Assembly (NCBI RefSeq): GCF_020171345.1
Contig: NZ_JAIUZM010000001.1
Span: 620,001 to 684,000, forward strand
Direction of reading: 5' to 3'
Origin: Microbulbifer agarilyticus
GTDB lineage: Bacteria; Pseudomonadota; Gammaproteobacteria; Pseudomonadales; Cellvibrionaceae
DNA: 64,000 nucleotides
Shown piece after piece: positions 34,929-45,040 of the stretch. Each line of letters starts with the position of its first letter. The first letter of the stretch is position 1. The notes beneath the pieces were generated by a model. That model searched no databases. It saw only the letters and a program-made list of their open reading frames with translations, and was not told where the DNA came from. The position numbers and the translations under genes were made by a program.

Positions 34929-37900
34929 ATGCGCCCCGCACAACAGGTTTTCCGCGTAAGGCGGACCTACAACAAGTGGGTGGGAGACGAGACACTCGAA
35001 GACTTCGCACTGCGCTTTACCGCGGTGCGCGGGCGCCGTTTTACCATCGAACAAGTGGCAAAGACCGCACTGGGAGCCACCGCGTTCCTCGCTCTTGAAG
35101 CAATTGCGGCGGCGGTGACGCTCAATTACGGTTTTATCAATACCGTTGCGGCGATGCTCGCCGTAGCCGCAGTGATCTTTATTACCGGCTTTCCCATTAG
35201 CTACTACGCAGCCAAACACGGGCTGGATATTGACTTACTTACACGTGGTGCCGGCTTCGGCTATCTCGGCTCCACCATCACGTCGCTGATCTACGCCTCA
35301 TTTACGTTTATCTTCTTTGCAATTGAAGCGGCCATCCTCACCTCGGCGTTGCACGCACTACTGGGGATTCCACCGGCCATCGGTTACATACTCTGTGCCG
35401 TTGCGGTAATCCCTATCGTCACCCACGGCATTCAAACGATCAGCAAGTTCCAGATTGGCACACAGCCGGTATGGCTATTTTTGCAGTGCCTCGCCCTCGC
35501 TATCGCCGCCTGGTTTGAACTATCTCGAGTGGAGGACTGGACTCGCTACGCACCGCAACACAACCCGCAAGGCGCCGAATTCAACTGGATGCTATTTGGT
35601 GCAGCCGGTGCGGTCTTTTTCGCAATGGTGGCGCAAATCGGTGAACAGGTGGATTACCTGCGATTTATGCCCGAAAAAACCCGCGAGAACCGCAAACGCT
35701 GGTGGTTTTGGCTCACCCTTGCCGGACCGGGATGGATTTTGATCGGTGTGATCAAGATGCTCTTCGGCTCCTTCCTCGCTTACCTGGCAATCACCCGCGG
35801 TGCCTCCAGCCTACAAGCGGCGGACCCGGTATACATGTACCAAATGGTCTTCAACTACATCACCCAGTCTCCCACCATGGCACTGATTCTTGCCGGGATT
35901 ATGGTAGTGGTCTCGCAGATGAAGATTAATGTGACCAACGCCTATGCCGGCTCCATCGCCTGGTCGAACTTTTTCTCACGCCTGACCCGCAGTCATCCCG
36001 GACGAGTAGTTTGGCTGGTGTTCAATGTGAGCATTGCACTGATCCTGATGGAACTGGGTATTTACGGTGCATTGGAAGGTGTACTGGGTATTTTTTCACT
36101 CGTCGCGATTAGCTGGCTGGGATGCCTGGCTGCGGACTTGATGATCAACAAACCACTAGGCATCAGCCCATCTTACGTGGAGTTTAAACGCTCGCACCTG
36201 TATGACTTTAACCCGGTGGGCGTGGGCTCGATGTTGCTCGCGTCCGTCATCGGCATTCTGTGTTATCTCGGCCACTTTGGTGAGGGAGCAAAGAATTTTT
36301 CCAGTTTTATCAGTCTGGCAATCTGTTTTGTGATGGTGCCATTTTTCGGCGTGGTGACCCGCGGGCACTTTTACCTGGCGGTGCGCCGCAACATTCCTGA
36401 CGACGACTTCCAAGTCGACTCCGGCACAATCCAGTCGAGCAAGACCTGTTGCATCTGCCAGAACGACTTCGAACCGGCAGATGTAAGTTCTTGCCCCGCG
36501 TATCAGGGGCCAATCTGTTCACTATGTTGCTCGCTGGATTCCCGCTGCATGGATGCATGCAAGCCCGATGCACACTTCTCTCAGCAGCTACTTGCGCTGA
36601 TCAAAATGCTGGTGCCCGATCAGGTCGCCGATGGCATCGACTCCCGGCTCGGGCGCTTTACTGTATTGCTGATCGGCGCCAGTGCCTGTATCGCGGGGAT
36701 GCTATCGCTGATATATGGGCAGATAGCCCCTACTCTGCCTGCAGCCGCCGATGCACTGCGGCAAACGTTCTGGACGCTGTTTGTGGTACTGGTGTTAATT
36801 GCCGGTGTCTTGTGTTGGCTGTTCCTGCTAACCCATGACAGCCGCGTCGTGGCCCAGCTGGAATCCAACCGGCAAACCCGCTTGCTCATCAGCGAAATTG
36901 AAGCGCACAAGGAAACCGACCGCGCCCTGCAATTCGCCAAGGAAGAGGCGGAAAGTGCGAACAGTGCAAAAAGTCGCTACCTGTCCGGCATCAGCCATGA
37001 GCTGCGCACGCCACTACAGTCGATACTCGGCTACGCCCAACTTCTTAACCAACAGACCGACATCCCCGATAAACACCGTAACGGGCTGCGAATTATTAAA
37101 CGCAGCGGAGAATATCTGACCGACCTCATTGAAGGGCTACTGGATATCTCCAAGATCGAGGCCGGGCGTCTGGATATTTACCGTAATCGTGTGCGCTTAC
37201 CTGAACTAATCGAACAAATGGTGGACATGTTTGGGCCACAGGCTGAAGCCAAAGGGATTCAACTGCACTGTCACATTCACAGCACACTGCCATATACAGT
37301 CATCGCCGATGAGAAGCGTCTGCGACAGATCCTGATCAATTTACTATCGAATGCAATCAAGTACACACGCATTGGCAAAGTCGATTTTCATATCCGCTAT
37401 CGCAATCAGGTTGCCGAATTTACGATCGCCGATACGGGCGTCGGTATTCACCCTGAGCACCAAGCGCGTATTCTCAAGCCCTTTGAACGAGTGCGTAACG
37501 GCGACAGCCCTACGGTAACCGGTACGGGCCTCGGCCTCACCATTGCCTATTTACTGGCGGAGATTATGGGCGGCGAACTGCGGATGGAGAGTACGCCCGG
37601 CAAAGGGAGTCGTTTCACTGTCTCTCTGCTGTTGTCATGGGTGGATTCAGAGCGGCCACGTGAAATCCCAACACAAAATCTGACCGGTTACCAAGGGCCA
37701 AGGCAAACCATCATGGTGGTCGATGATGAAGCCATACACCGCGGCCTAATTGGCGAATTGCTCGCGCCTCTCGGTTTTACCCTCCGTGAAGCCCAGAGCG
37801 CTGAAGACTGCCTAGCTCAGCTTGAACAGGGTAATCCCGATCTATTTTTGCTGGACGTAAGCATGCCCGGCATGGATGGACTAACGCTGGCAAAGACATT

Positions 37901-38399
37901 GCGTGAGCGTGCGTATAATGGCCCGATTGTAATGCTATCGGCGGAAGCAAAAGAGCATCACCTACAGCCGGGAGACTCTTGCAAAGCCCACCATGACGCC
38001 TATCTGGTTAAGCCTCTGGTCAATCAAAAGCTATATGACACCATGGCGGAGCTATTGGCGCTGGAATGGTGTTTTGATTCTGATGTGGATTCGCCCACAG
38101 ACACGACAGTTAATTCAGAGTCAGACAAATCCTGCCCGGCAGATACACAGAAAGACACACAAACAGACATACTCCCCAAGCACCCCTTACTGGTCGAGCT
38201 ATTGGCATATGCACGGATCGGCTACCGTGGTGGCGTGCAACGAATCTTGGACAAAGTTGCCACTGCAGGCATCGTCAGCGAGCAGCAGTTGGAAGAGTTC
38301 CGTCAACTAGCGAACAGCATGCGTCTTGAACGTTTAAGCGAGTCGCTTGTAAACCATTCGCGTGAACCCACGAAACACGCATCGGAGGAATCCCCATGA
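34929..38399 (+). CDS. NCS1 permease-histidine kinase-receiver fusion (putative urea/nitrogen sensor)
   Basis: An 1156-residue membrane sensor. Residues of about 10-490 form a complete NCS1 (purine-cytosine permease-like) transporter domain of about 12 helices (FGYLGSTITSLIYASFTFIF, NAYAGSIAWSNFF). A cytoplasmic Cys-rich module follows (nine Cys, 507-544: TCCICQNDF, ICSLCC, CMDAC), which looks metal-binding. Two more helices (about 578-635) and a coiled coil lead to HisKA with His690 (GISHELRTPLQS), the ATPase domain (LLSNAIKYT, GTGLGLT) and a receiver (FLLDVSMPG). The C-terminal 130 residues after the receiver have no clear domain. It overlaps its response-regulator gene by four bases. Sensing by a transporter domain resembles CbrA, which uses an unrelated SLC5 domain. 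An alternative TTG start lies at 34836. Confidence 0.88.
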   Translation: MRPAQQVFRVRRTYNKWVGDETLEDFALRFTAVRGRRFTIEQVAKTALGATAFLALEAIAAAVTLNYGFINTVAAMLAVAAVIFITGFPISYYAAKHGLDIDLLTRGAGFGYLGSTITSLIYASFTFIFFAIEAAILTSALHALLGIPPAIGYILCAVAVIPIVTHGIQTISKFQIGTQPVWLFLQCLALAIAAWFELSRVEDWTRYAPQHNPQGAEFNWMLFGAAGAVFFAMVAQIGEQVDYLRFMPEKTRENRKRWWFWLTLAGPGWILIGVIKMLFGSFLAYLAITRGASSLQAADPVYMYQMVFNYITQSPTMALILAGIMVVVSQMKINVTNAYAGSIAWSNFFSRLTRSHPGRVVWLVFNVSIALILMELGIYGALEGVLGIFSLVAISWLGCLAADLMINKPLGISPSYVEFKRSHLYDFNPVGVGSMLLASVIGILCYLGHFGEGAKNFSSFISLAICFVMVPFFGVVTRGHFYLAVRRNIPDDDFQVDSGTIQSSKTCCICQNDFEPADVSSCPAYQGPICSLCCSLDSRCMDACKPDAHFSQQLLALIKMLVPDQVADGIDSRLGRFTVLLIGASACIAGMLSLIYGQIAPTLPAAADALRQTFWTLFVVLVLIAGVLCWLFLLTHDSRVVAQLESNRQTRLLISEIEAHKETDRALQFAKEEAESANSAKSRYLSGISHELRTPLQSILGYAQLLNQQTDIPDKHRNGLRIIKRSGEYLTDLIEGLLDISKIEAGRLDIYRNRVRLPELIEQMVDMFGPQAEAKGIQLHCHIHSTLPYTVIADEKRLRQILINLLSNAIKYTRIGKVDFHIRYRNQVAEFTIADTGVGIHPEHQARILKPFERVRNGDSPTVTGTGLGLTIAYLLAEIMGGELRMESTPGKGSRFTVSLLLSWVDSERPREIPTQNLTGYQGPRQTIMVVDDEAIHRGLIGELLAPLGFTLREAQSAEDCLAQLEQGNPDLFLLDVSMPGMDGLTLAKTLRERAYNGPIVMLSAEAKEHHLQPGDSCKAHHDAYLVKPLVNQKLYDTMAELLALEWCFDSDVDSPTDTTVNSESDKSCPADTQKDTQTDILPKHPLLVELLAYARIGYRGGVQRILDKVATAGIVSEQQLEEFRQLANSMRLERLSESLVNHSREPTKHASEESP

Positions 38400-39352
38400 C
38401 CCCCTGCGACGATGTCGAGACTTCGCCGAAAAAACCAAAAAAATCTGTGCGCCGCGCGGGGGATATCGTACTGGTGGTCGATGATTCCCCGGACACCTTG
38501 AGCCTGATTAACGACACTCTGGAACAAGCAGGGATCGATGCGTTGGTGGCATTAGATGGCAGCCAGGCATTGAATATTGCCCAACGCTTACGGCCGGATA
38601 TGATTTTACTTGATGCGGTCATGCCGGGACTGGACGGATTTGAGACCTGCCGTCGTCTCAAGGCTGATCCAGCTCTTGCGACGATCCCGGTTATTTTTAT
38701 GACCGGACTCACCGATTCCGCTGATATTGTGCGTGGTCTGGAAAGTGGTGGAGTAGATTACCTCACCAAACCCATAAAACCCACTGAATTAATTGCCCGC
38801 ATAAAAGTGCATTTAAGTAATGCGCGGCTGACATCCAGTGCACATCAGGCACTGGACTCCACCGGGCAGTATTTGTTTACCGTAGATCTGGCGGGACAAA
38901 TGCAGTGGGCGACACCACAAACCTACACACTCCTGGATAGCGCCGGAGCGCTGCAAGACGACGCAAAACAGAAGCTCCTCGTCACACTGAAATTTTGGCT
39001 GCAACGCGACCCAGCGGCTGGCAACAAACTAAAGCTGGATGGATTAAAAAAGACACTGGCAGTGGTTTTTGTCGAACGCCGGGATGCTAAGACCTGTCTG
39101 CTAAAGCTGGTGGACGATGATGGACCCGCAGGAGAAGAAATCCTACGAAAAAAGCTTACCCTTACCAAGCGCGAGTCAGAAGTCTTGTTCTGGATTGCCA
39201 ATGGAAAAACCAACCGGGAGATCGGGGAAATTCTGGAAGTGAGCCCGCGTACCGTCAACAAGCATCTGGAGGGTGTATTTTCAAAACTGGGGGTTGAGAA
39301 CCGGACCGCCGCGGCAGGCATTGCCATACGCACTTTGAATCCGGACTCGTAA
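38396..39352 (+). CDS. LuxR-type response regulator paired with the permease-kinase
   Basis: A 318-residue regulator: receiver domain (about 24-140) with phosphoacceptor Asp73 in LLDAVMPGLDG and Lys in DYLTKP, a middle region of about 90 residues without a clear family, and a C-terminal LuxR/GerE helix-turn-helix (LTKRESEVLFWIANGKTNREIGEIL in part, then VNKHLEGVFSKLGVENR). Its ATG overlaps the kinase stop (ATGA), so the two are made together and very probably form one phosphorelay. Likely targets are the divergent porin-urt operon and the convergent ure operon; this is inference from position. Confidence 0.9.
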   Translation: MTPCDDVETSPKKPKKSVRRAGDIVLVVDDSPDTLSLINDTLEQAGIDALVALDGSQALNIAQRLRPDMILLDAVMPGLDGFETCRRLKADPALATIPVIFMTGLTDSADIVRGLESGGVDYLTKPIKPTELIARIKVHLSNARLTSSAHQALDSTGQYLFTVDLAGQMQWATPQTYTLLDSAGALQDDAKQKLLVTLKFWLQRDPAAGNKLKLDGLKKTLAVVFVERRDAKTCLLKLVDDDGPAGEEILRKKLTLTKRESEVLFWIANGKTNREIGEILEVSPRTVNKHLEGVFSKLGVENRTAAAGIAIRTLNPDS

Positions 39353-39362
39353 TCTTAGCCGG

Positions 39363-39572
39363 TTAGTCTTCTGACTCTTCCTGCTTGTTAGTACTTTTTC
39401 TTAACAAAAATACTGCTACGGCGCTAACTGCCAGTGCCATCGCGACCCACAACACATGATGCAGGTCGTGCACCACACCCGATGGAGCATGCCCTTCGTG
39501 AGCATGCGCAATAAGACTTATGGACATAGCTATCCATATCGCCACTAGCTTTAAAACTAACTGCATTTTCAT
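39363..39572 (-). CDS. Small His-rich membrane protein next to ureG
   Basis: A 69-residue protein with a signal peptide (cut near AHA-HE), a short His-rich stretch (HEGHAPSGVVHDLHH, six His), one membrane helix (about 42-59) and a charged tail. I do not know it by name. The start of the mature part recalls the N-terminus of HupE/UreJ nickel permeases (HxGHxPSG...H), but the rest of that protein is missing. It lies on the same strand as the ure operon, about 100 bases after ureG, so a role in nickel handling at the membrane is possible. A degraded hupE/ureJ is the alternative. Confidence 0.6.
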   Translation of the reverse strand: MKMQLVLKLVAIWIAMSISLIAHAHEGHAPSGVVHDLHHVLWVAMALAVSAVAVFLLRKSTNKQEESED

Positions 39573-39674
39573 ACGACTTCCTTCCTAACAGTTTTCTCAA
39601 ATCGTTAAATAAACAGTATTTTATTAACCCAACTTTCGCGTCAGGACCCTTCTGGCTGTGTCGAGTTTGCTCAA

Positions 39675-40316
39675 CTAAGCAACCGCTGGAATCGCTTTTT
39701 CCTCCAACATCCCCTCGCGCACAATAAACTGAATAATATCCTTTAACCCCTGCTGCGCTTTCAGGTTCGAAAACACAAACGGGCGCTCGCCACGCATTTT
39801 TTTGGCATCCCGATCCATTACGTCCAACGAAGCGCCGACTAGTGGTGCGAGATCAATCTTATTGATCATAAGTAGGTCCGAGCGGGTAATGCCGGGACCA
39901 CCCTTGCGAGGAATCTTGTCACCGGCGGAAACGTCGATGACGTAAATAGTGAGATCCGACAACTCCGGGCTAAACGTAGCACTGAGGTTGTCGCCACCGC
40001 TCTCCACAAATACGACATCCAGCGCGCCATGACGGACAATCAATTCATCAATTGCGGCGAGGTTCATGGAAGCATCTTCCCGGATAGCTGTATGGGGGCA
40101 ACCACCAGTTTCCACACCAATAATTCGGTCCGCGTCCAGCGCTTCATGCCGAGTGAGAAACTGTGCGTCTTCCTGTGTGTAAATATCATTGGTTACTACG
40201 GCAATCTGGTAGTGGTTGCGCATCGCGGCACACAGTTCCCGCAATAATGCAGTTTTACCCGAGCCTACCGGCCCCCCAATGCCAACGCGCAGAGTTTGTT
40301 TTTTTCGTGAAGTCAT
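39675..40316 (-). CDS. ureG: Urease accessory GTPase UreG
   Basis: A 213-residue SIMIBI-class GTPase that supplies energy for nickel insertion into urease with UreD, UreE and UreF. The P-loop is [11 protein letters not shown], with [13 protein letters not shown], the nickel-binding CPH motif in [17 protein letters not shown] (in part), [13 protein letters not shown] and the base-specificity motif NKIDLA. It is the last gene of ureDABCEFG, 29 bases after ureF. Confidence 0.96.
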   Translation of the reverse strand: MTSRKKQTLRVGIGGPVGSGKTALLRELCAAMRNHYQIAVVTNDIYTQEDAQFLTRHEALDADRIIGVETGGCPHTAIREDASMNLAAIDELIVRHGALDVVFVESGGDNLSATFSPELSDLTIYVIDVSAGDKIPRKGGPGITRSDLLMINKIDLAPLVGASLDVMDRDAKKMRGERPFVFSNLKAQQGLKDIIQFIVREGMLEEKAIPAVA

Positions 40317-40345
40317 CGTTATCCCCGAATTATTTTTGAGAATGT

Positions 40346-41035
40346 TTAAGACCGGAATAGGCGGCTGTATTGGGTTTCATGACGGGCACTGGCAATAGCC
40401 AGCATTGGCAGGCCAGCGCCAAGATCATGATCCTGAAGTTGTCGCGCTCGCTGCATCGCAGCCGGAACTTCCCGCTGCAGCTCGCCAATCAACTGTTGCG
40501 CCTGAGTCTGCCCAAGAGGCACCAGCTTGGTCGCGGCGGCGACCTGGTTTTCAAGCCAGGACCAAACAAACCCGAGCGTGGCCGCCTCCTCGTTGAGTTG
40601 CCAGTGATGCGCCGCAACTGCAAAAGCTGCGACAAAGCTGATATCACCATCCAGATGCGTCTGTACAATATCCAGCTGTGCCAGCAGGCGCATCAATGCC
40701 GCACCTGTTGCCGTATCCGTGAGTCGCAATTCACGGGTTTCACGGCACGCCAAGGTGTACTGATTCCAATACGCGAGCTGGTGGTTTTCTCCCGCTTCTG
40801 CGTCATCCGCCTGTAACGCTCGATGGCAGCGCATTAGCAGTGGGCAATCTACGCCGGCGATGGATTCCAGCAGCTGCACCGACAGCCATTCACGGGCACC
40901 GCTAAGGTCGGTTATCCAACCGGCCTCTACAGCGAACTCCAATCCCTGTGAAAACGCATAGCCACCTACCGGCAAGCTAGCACTGGATAGCTGCAGTAAG
41001 CGCAGTAATGCCGTATCAGTGGTGGTGATGCTCAT
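40346..41035 (-). CDS. ureF: Urease accessory protein UreF
   Basis: A 229-residue all-helical chaperone that bridges UreD-urease and UreG. Signatures are [21 protein letters not shown] (in part) at the N-terminus, the [17 protein letters not shown] region and the C-terminal [21 protein letters not shown] (in part), which binds UreG. The ATG at 41035 lies just inside the 3' end of ureE, so the two overlap by 20 bases. The longer frame from 41107 lies wholly inside ureE and is rejected. Confidence 0.94.
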   Translation of the reverse strand: MSITTTDTALLRLLQLSSASLPVGGYAFSQGLEFAVEAGWITDLSGAREWLSVQLLESIAGVDCPLLMRCHRALQADDAEAGENHQLAYWNQYTLACRETRELRLTDTATGAALMRLLAQLDIVQTHLDGDISFVAAFAVAAHHWQLNEEAATLGFVWSWLENQVAAATKLVPLGQTQAQQLIGELQREVPAAMQRARQLQDHDLGAGLPMLAIASARHETQYSRLFRS

Positions 41036-41534
41036 GGGTTGTGTCAGAATTAGCAGAATGGCTGTGGGAGTGACTATGAGAGCTAGCGTGACCGCCACTG
41101 TAGGCACCGGATTCGGGCACGAATACCGTGCGCTCTTTCTTCAAGGTTAACCCCAGTAGCTCGAGCATCTCCTCCAACACATGATCCGGAGTAATACGCA
41201 ACCAACGCTCACCATCTGTATCGGCAATCTGCAGCTTTACGTGACGATTGCCCAAGTGGTAGCAAGCGCGGCTAAACATCTGCCAGTCCGCTGCGTAGGC
41301 AGTTGTTACGGGTTCGTCCGCACCCACCACCTGAATGTTCTTACCACATTCACTCTGCAATATTTCGCCCACCAACAGCGGCTTGCCGCGCTCCAGGAAA
41401 ACTCGAACTTCGTGACCACCTAATGTGGTTGCACGCAGCCGCCCACGGTCACGCTGCAAATGATCGAGAACAACCTGCTCCGTTGCAGACGCATCGTTTC
41501 GAATTCCGAGCCGTCGATATACATCCAATTTCAC
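41016..41534 (-). CDS. ureE: Urease nickel metallochaperone UreE
   Basis: A 172-residue nickel-binding chaperone. It has the N-terminal peptide-binding half (LRATTLGGHEVRVFLERGKPL in part), the metal-binding half (YHLGNRHVKLQI, with the dimer-interface His) and a His-rich tail (SSHSHSHSHS and THEHHHH at the very end). The tail has eleven or so His and should bind several nickel ions. The GTG at 41534 follows AAGGAGG by five bases, a near-perfect ribosome site, so it is chosen over the TTG at 41564 that would overlap ureC. Confidence 0.94.
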   Translation of the reverse strand: MKLDVYRRLGIRNDASATEQVVLDHLQRDRGRLRATTLGGHEVRVFLERGKPLLVGEILQSECGKNIQVVGADEPVTTAYAADWQMFSRACYHLGNRHVKLQIADTDGERWLRITPDHVLEEMLELLGLTLKKERTVFVPESGAYSGGHASSHSHSHSHSANSDTTHEHHHH

Positions 41535-41551
41535 TCTGGCCTCCTTTGGAA

Positions 41552-43267
41552 TCAGAACAGGCAATAGCGCTGTGCCAGGGGGAGTTCTGTGGCGGGTTCG
41601 CAGGTAAGTAGCTCGCCATCGGCACGCACTTCATAGGTTTGCGGATCCACACTCACATCTGGCTGCCAGTCGTTTAGTAACATGTCCTTTTTGCGCACGC
41701 TGCGGGTGTTTTTACAGGGAGCAAGCGTGCGCGCGAGCCCGAGCTTTATCCCAAGATCTCGCTCCATCGCAATTTGTGAAACAAACGTCAGTGAGGTCTT
41801 TGCTGCAGCAATACCGTGAGCGCCGAACATCGGACGGTAGTGCACCGGCTGCGGTGTAGGGATTGACGCGTTTGGATCGCCCATTGGGGCTGCGGCGATC
41901 ATGCCACCTTTGATAATCATGGATGGCTTGATACCGAAGAAGGCTGGCTTCCATAGCACCAGGTCCGCCAGCTTTCCCTCTTCGATGGAACCCACTTCGT
42001 GGGCAATACCATGAGTAATAGCGGGATTGATGGTGTATTTGGCTATGTAACGACGCGCGCGAAAATTATCCGCACCAGCGGTATCGCCGGCACGATCTTC
42101 CAACAGGGTTCCCCGCTGGACTTTCATTTTGTGTGCGGTTTGCCAGGTGCGTGTAATCACCTCGCCCACACGCCCCATCGCCTGCGAATCGGACGCAATC
42201 ATGCTGAACGCGCCCAGGTCGTGGAACAGATCCTCCGCAGCGATGGTTTCCCTGCGAATACGCGAGTCCGCAAAAGCGATATCTTCCGGAATACTGGTAT
42301 CCAGATGGTGGCATACCATCAGCATATCCAGATGTTCATCTACGGTATTTACTGTATACGGTCGCGTGGGGTTGGTCGACGACGGCAGAACATTGGCTGA
42401 AGCACAGGCCTTGATGATGTCCGGCGCATGACCGCCACCGGCGCCCTCCGTGTGATAGGTGTGAATCGCGCGTCCCTTAAATGCATCCAGCGTGTCATCT
42501 ACAAAGCCGGATTCGTTTAAGGTGTCGGTGTGTATTGCTACCTGTACATCGTATTTTTCTGCAACGGTGAGACAGCAATCGATCGCCGCGGGGGTAGTCC
42601 CCCAGTCTTCGTGTAATTTGAGTCCACAAGCCCCGGCTTCGACCTGCTCTTCGATGGCTTTTGGCAAACTGCCATTACCTTTGCCAAGGAAGCCAAAATT
42701 CATTGGCAGGCTATCGGTGGCCTGCAGCATTTTGCCAATATTCCAGGGGCCGGGCGTGCACGTTGTGGCATTCGTGCCGGTAGCGGGGCCGGTCCCCCCG
42801 CCAATCATGGTGGTGACACCCGACATCAACGCTTCCTCCACCTGCTGAGGACAAATAAAGTGAATGTGCGCGTCGATAGCACCTGCGGTAAGGATTGAAC
42901 CCTCGCCGGCAATAATTTCCGTCCCGGGGCCAATGACAATGTCGACCGCCTCCTGCACATCGGGATTACCGGCTTTACCAACACCGGTAATTCGCCCGTT
43001 TTTCACTGATACGTCGGCCTTTACCACACCCCAGTGGTCGAGAATCAGGGCATTGGTAATCACCAGATCGGGCGTCTCTGCGCATGAACGCTGACTCTGC
43101 CCCATTCCGTCACGAATAACTTTGCCACCGCCAAACTTGACCTCGTCGCCGTAGCGAGTGAAATCTTTTTCCACCTGCAGCCACAATTCGGTGTCGCCAA
43201 GACGAACGCGATCGCCAGTGGTTGGGCCGAACATCTGTGCATAACTTTCCCGATCCATCTGGCTCAT
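41552..43267 (-). CDS. ureC: Urease alpha subunit UreC
   Basis: The 571-residue catalytic subunit hydrolysing urea to ammonia and carbamate with two nickel ions. Metal-binding [13 protein letters not shown], the carbamylated lysine in [25 protein letters not shown], the flap cysteine segment [20 protein letters not shown] (in part) and the metal Asp in [11 protein letters not shown] are all intact. The ATG at 43267 overlaps the ureB stop (ATGA); a start nine bases upstream is less likely. Length is normal for bacterial UreC. Confidence 0.97.
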   Translation of the reverse strand: MSQMDRESYAQMFGPTTGDRVRLGDTELWLQVEKDFTRYGDEVKFGGGKVIRDGMGQSQRSCAETPDLVITNALILDHWGVVKADVSVKNGRITGVGKAGNPDVQEAVDIVIGPGTEIIAGEGSILTAGAIDAHIHFICPQQVEEALMSGVTTMIGGGTGPATGTNATTCTPGPWNIGKMLQATDSLPMNFGFLGKGNGSLPKAIEEQVEAGACGLKLHEDWGTTPAAIDCCLTVAEKYDVQVAIHTDTLNESGFVDDTLDAFKGRAIHTYHTEGAGGGHAPDIIKACASANVLPSSTNPTRPYTVNTVDEHLDMLMVCHHLDTSIPEDIAFADSRIRRETIAAEDLFHDLGAFSMIASDSQAMGRVGEVITRTWQTAHKMKVQRGTLLEDRAGDTAGADNFRARRYIAKYTINPAITHGIAHEVGSIEEGKLADLVLWKPAFFGIKPSMIIKGGMIAAAPMGDPNASIPTPQPVHYRPMFGAHGIAAAKTSLTFVSQIAMERDLGIKLGLARTLAPCKNTRSVRKKDMLLNDWQPDVSVDPQTYEVRADGELLTCEPATELPLAQRYCLF

Positions 43268-43599
43268 GGCTCGCATACCTCCACAGCATCGAGCGCACCC
43301 ATGACTTCACCGCGGAATCCATACACTTTGCGGGCGCCGGCGTAAGCCACCAGCTCCACTTCGCGCCCCTGGCCGGGTTCAAACCGTACCGCCGTCCCCG
43401 ATGCAATATTCAAGTGAAAACCACGGGCACGTTCGCGCTCGAATCGGAGCGCGGGGTTTACCTCGTAAAAGTGATAGTGAGAGCCAACCTGCACAGGCCG
43501 GTCACCGGTGTTTTCTACACGCAGGGTCCGTGTTTCACGCCCTGGATTAAGCTGAATATCGCCTCTGTCTGCGGCGACCTGAATTTCTCCGGGAATCAT
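43264..43599 (-). CDS. ureB: Urease beta subunit UreB
   Basis: A 111-residue structural subunit of the urease trimer of heterotrimers. It opens [21 protein letters not shown] (in part) and contains the family signatures [14 protein letters not shown] and [15 protein letters not shown]. It is separate from ureA, the usual arrangement in free-living bacteria, and is coupled to ureC by a four-base overlap. Confidence 0.96.
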   Translation of the reverse strand: MIPGEIQVAADRGDIQLNPGRETRTLRVENTGDRPVQVGSHYHFYEVNPALRFERERARGFHLNIASGTAVRFEPGQGREVELVAYAGARKVYGFRGEVMGALDAVEVCEP

Positions 43600-43614
43600 C
43601 TTGCTGCCTCCGCG

Positions 43615-43917
43615 TTAGCTGATGGGGTTATGTACCGTCACGAGTTTGGTTCCATCGGGGAAGGTGGCTTCTACCTGTACCTCGTGTACCAGATCGGCGA
43701 CGCCCTCCATCACCTGATCTGTACGCAAAATTTCGCGACCAAAACCCATTAGTTCGGCAACACTTTTTCCATCGCGCGCGCCTTCAATGATTTCCATCGA
43801 GATTAACGCCACCGCTTCCGGATAGTTCAATTTCAAGCCACGGGCGAGACGTCGCTCGGCCAATAGTGCGGCGGTAAACACCAGCAACTTATCTTTTTCT
43901 CTGGGCAATAATTCCAT
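43615..43917 (-). CDS. ureA: Urease gamma subunit UreA
   Basis: A 100-residue urease structural subunit beginning [20 protein letters not shown], with [21 protein letters not shown] (in part) and the C-terminal [18 protein letters not shown]. It lies 15 bases before ureB and 27 bases after ureD. Confidence 0.96.
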   Translation of the reverse strand: MELLPREKDKLLVFTAALLAERRLARGLKLNYPEAVALISMEIIEGARDGKSVAELMGFGREILRTDQVMEGVADLVHEVQVEATFPDGTKLVTVHNPIS

Positions 43918-43944
43918 GGAAAACCCGCAATTATTTTATTGAAT

Positions 43945-44853
43945 TCATGTGCGCCAAATCCTCGGTGCACAGGCACTGCGCCCGAGTAGCTGCGGACGCA
44001 TGTAGCACCACGTTTGGCTCAACAATTCACGTACTTCAAATGCACAACGCCCCAACACGCGCACTACCAGCATATTGGCCACAAGGGTGACTCCGCCAAG
44101 GCTATGCGTATTACCACACGTTAAAATCTGGCGGCACTCCGCCATCGCGTCATCGCAAACCGACTCCGCAAACGGCCCCATTACCATCACCCCGTTTACC
44201 GGAAAGTTACTCAGCCCCGCTTTGGAGCACAGCATGTCAACCGCGGGATCCCCCAATCGCAGTGAGTCCAACAGCAACGGCACACCATCCAAGAAAATTT
44301 CCAGACGCTGATGCAATCGACTTTGGTGAAACGATTCGCCTCGGGCTGGCAACCCCAGTGATGTCACCTCCCACCCTGCAAACAGCGCTCCCGGTTCCAG
44401 GTTCACGCGGGTGTGCATGGAGCCATTGGCACCGGGATAAGCGATGTTCTCCAGAGGCAACCACTCAAGACTCGCGCCTGCGGCAATTTGCAACAGGGTG
44501 TTTTGCCGCTGCAGCAGGCCATCACCGCGCGCTCGGTACACACGGCCGGCGCCGGTCGTGGTCACCAGTGCCCGTGCACGCTCTGCGACAGTGATGCGGA
44601 TATCCAGTTGATCCCCGGAAACCAGGCCACCGGGGGGGTGCAGCAGGTATATGTGTGCCAGATCCCGCCCTTCGGGGAAAAATGGTTTCTGTACATACAG
44701 CGGACCCCGGTGATGATTTTTTGCCAGGCGACAGCCTCGCCCATCACGCTCAAATACCAGTTCCAGCCCCGCCAACCAGCGGCTCGCACTACTGCTCGCG
44801 CTTTCGGAGTAACCAAGGCCTTCAGAACTTTGTGAGGTGGCGAGCTGATTCAT
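43945..44853 (-). CDS. ureD: Urease accessory protein UreD
   Basis: A 302-residue scaffold that holds apo-urease and, with UreF and UreG, channels nickel to the active site. Family signatures are PLYVQKPFFPEG, the LLHPPGGLVSGDQLDIRI region, ALVTTTGAGRVYRA and LEWLPLENIAYPGA. It is the first gene of the ure operon. The ATG at 44853 is chosen; a TTG at 44892 would add 13 residues, and neither has a strong ribosome site. Confidence 0.93.
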   Translation of the reverse strand: MNQLATSQSSEGLGYSESASSSASRWLAGLELVFERDGRGCRLAKNHHRGPLYVQKPFFPEGRDLAHIYLLHPPGGLVSGDQLDIRITVAERARALVTTTGAGRVYRARGDGLLQRQNTLLQIAAGASLEWLPLENIAYPGANGSMHTRVNLEPGALFAGWEVTSLGLPARGESFHQSRLHQRLEIFLDGVPLLLDSLRLGDPAVDMLCSKAGLSNFPVNGVMVMGPFAESVCDDAMAECRQILTCGNTHSLGGVTLVANMLVVRVLGRCAFEVRELLSQTWCYMRPQLLGRSACAPRIWRT

Positions 44854-45040
44854 CAAAAACGTGCAAGCAGGGCAACACACGACTGCCGTCAATTCGTTGG
44901 ATTAGAGGACAATGGAAACAAGAATCGAGGAACGACGGTATGCGTCAATTGACGTAGTTAAGTGCCGCCGACTCCGGTAGACCCAAACTGTAGGAAATTC
45001 GATACACTTTGATGCCCACCCACCTTGCAAGGAGCACTCC

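Noticed and set aside
27771-44853. The urea transporter and urease genes themselves as a novel system
   Set aside because: Gene content and order (urtABCDE, ureDABCEFG) are well known; only the sensor fusion, the porin and the small His-rich protein around them are unusual.
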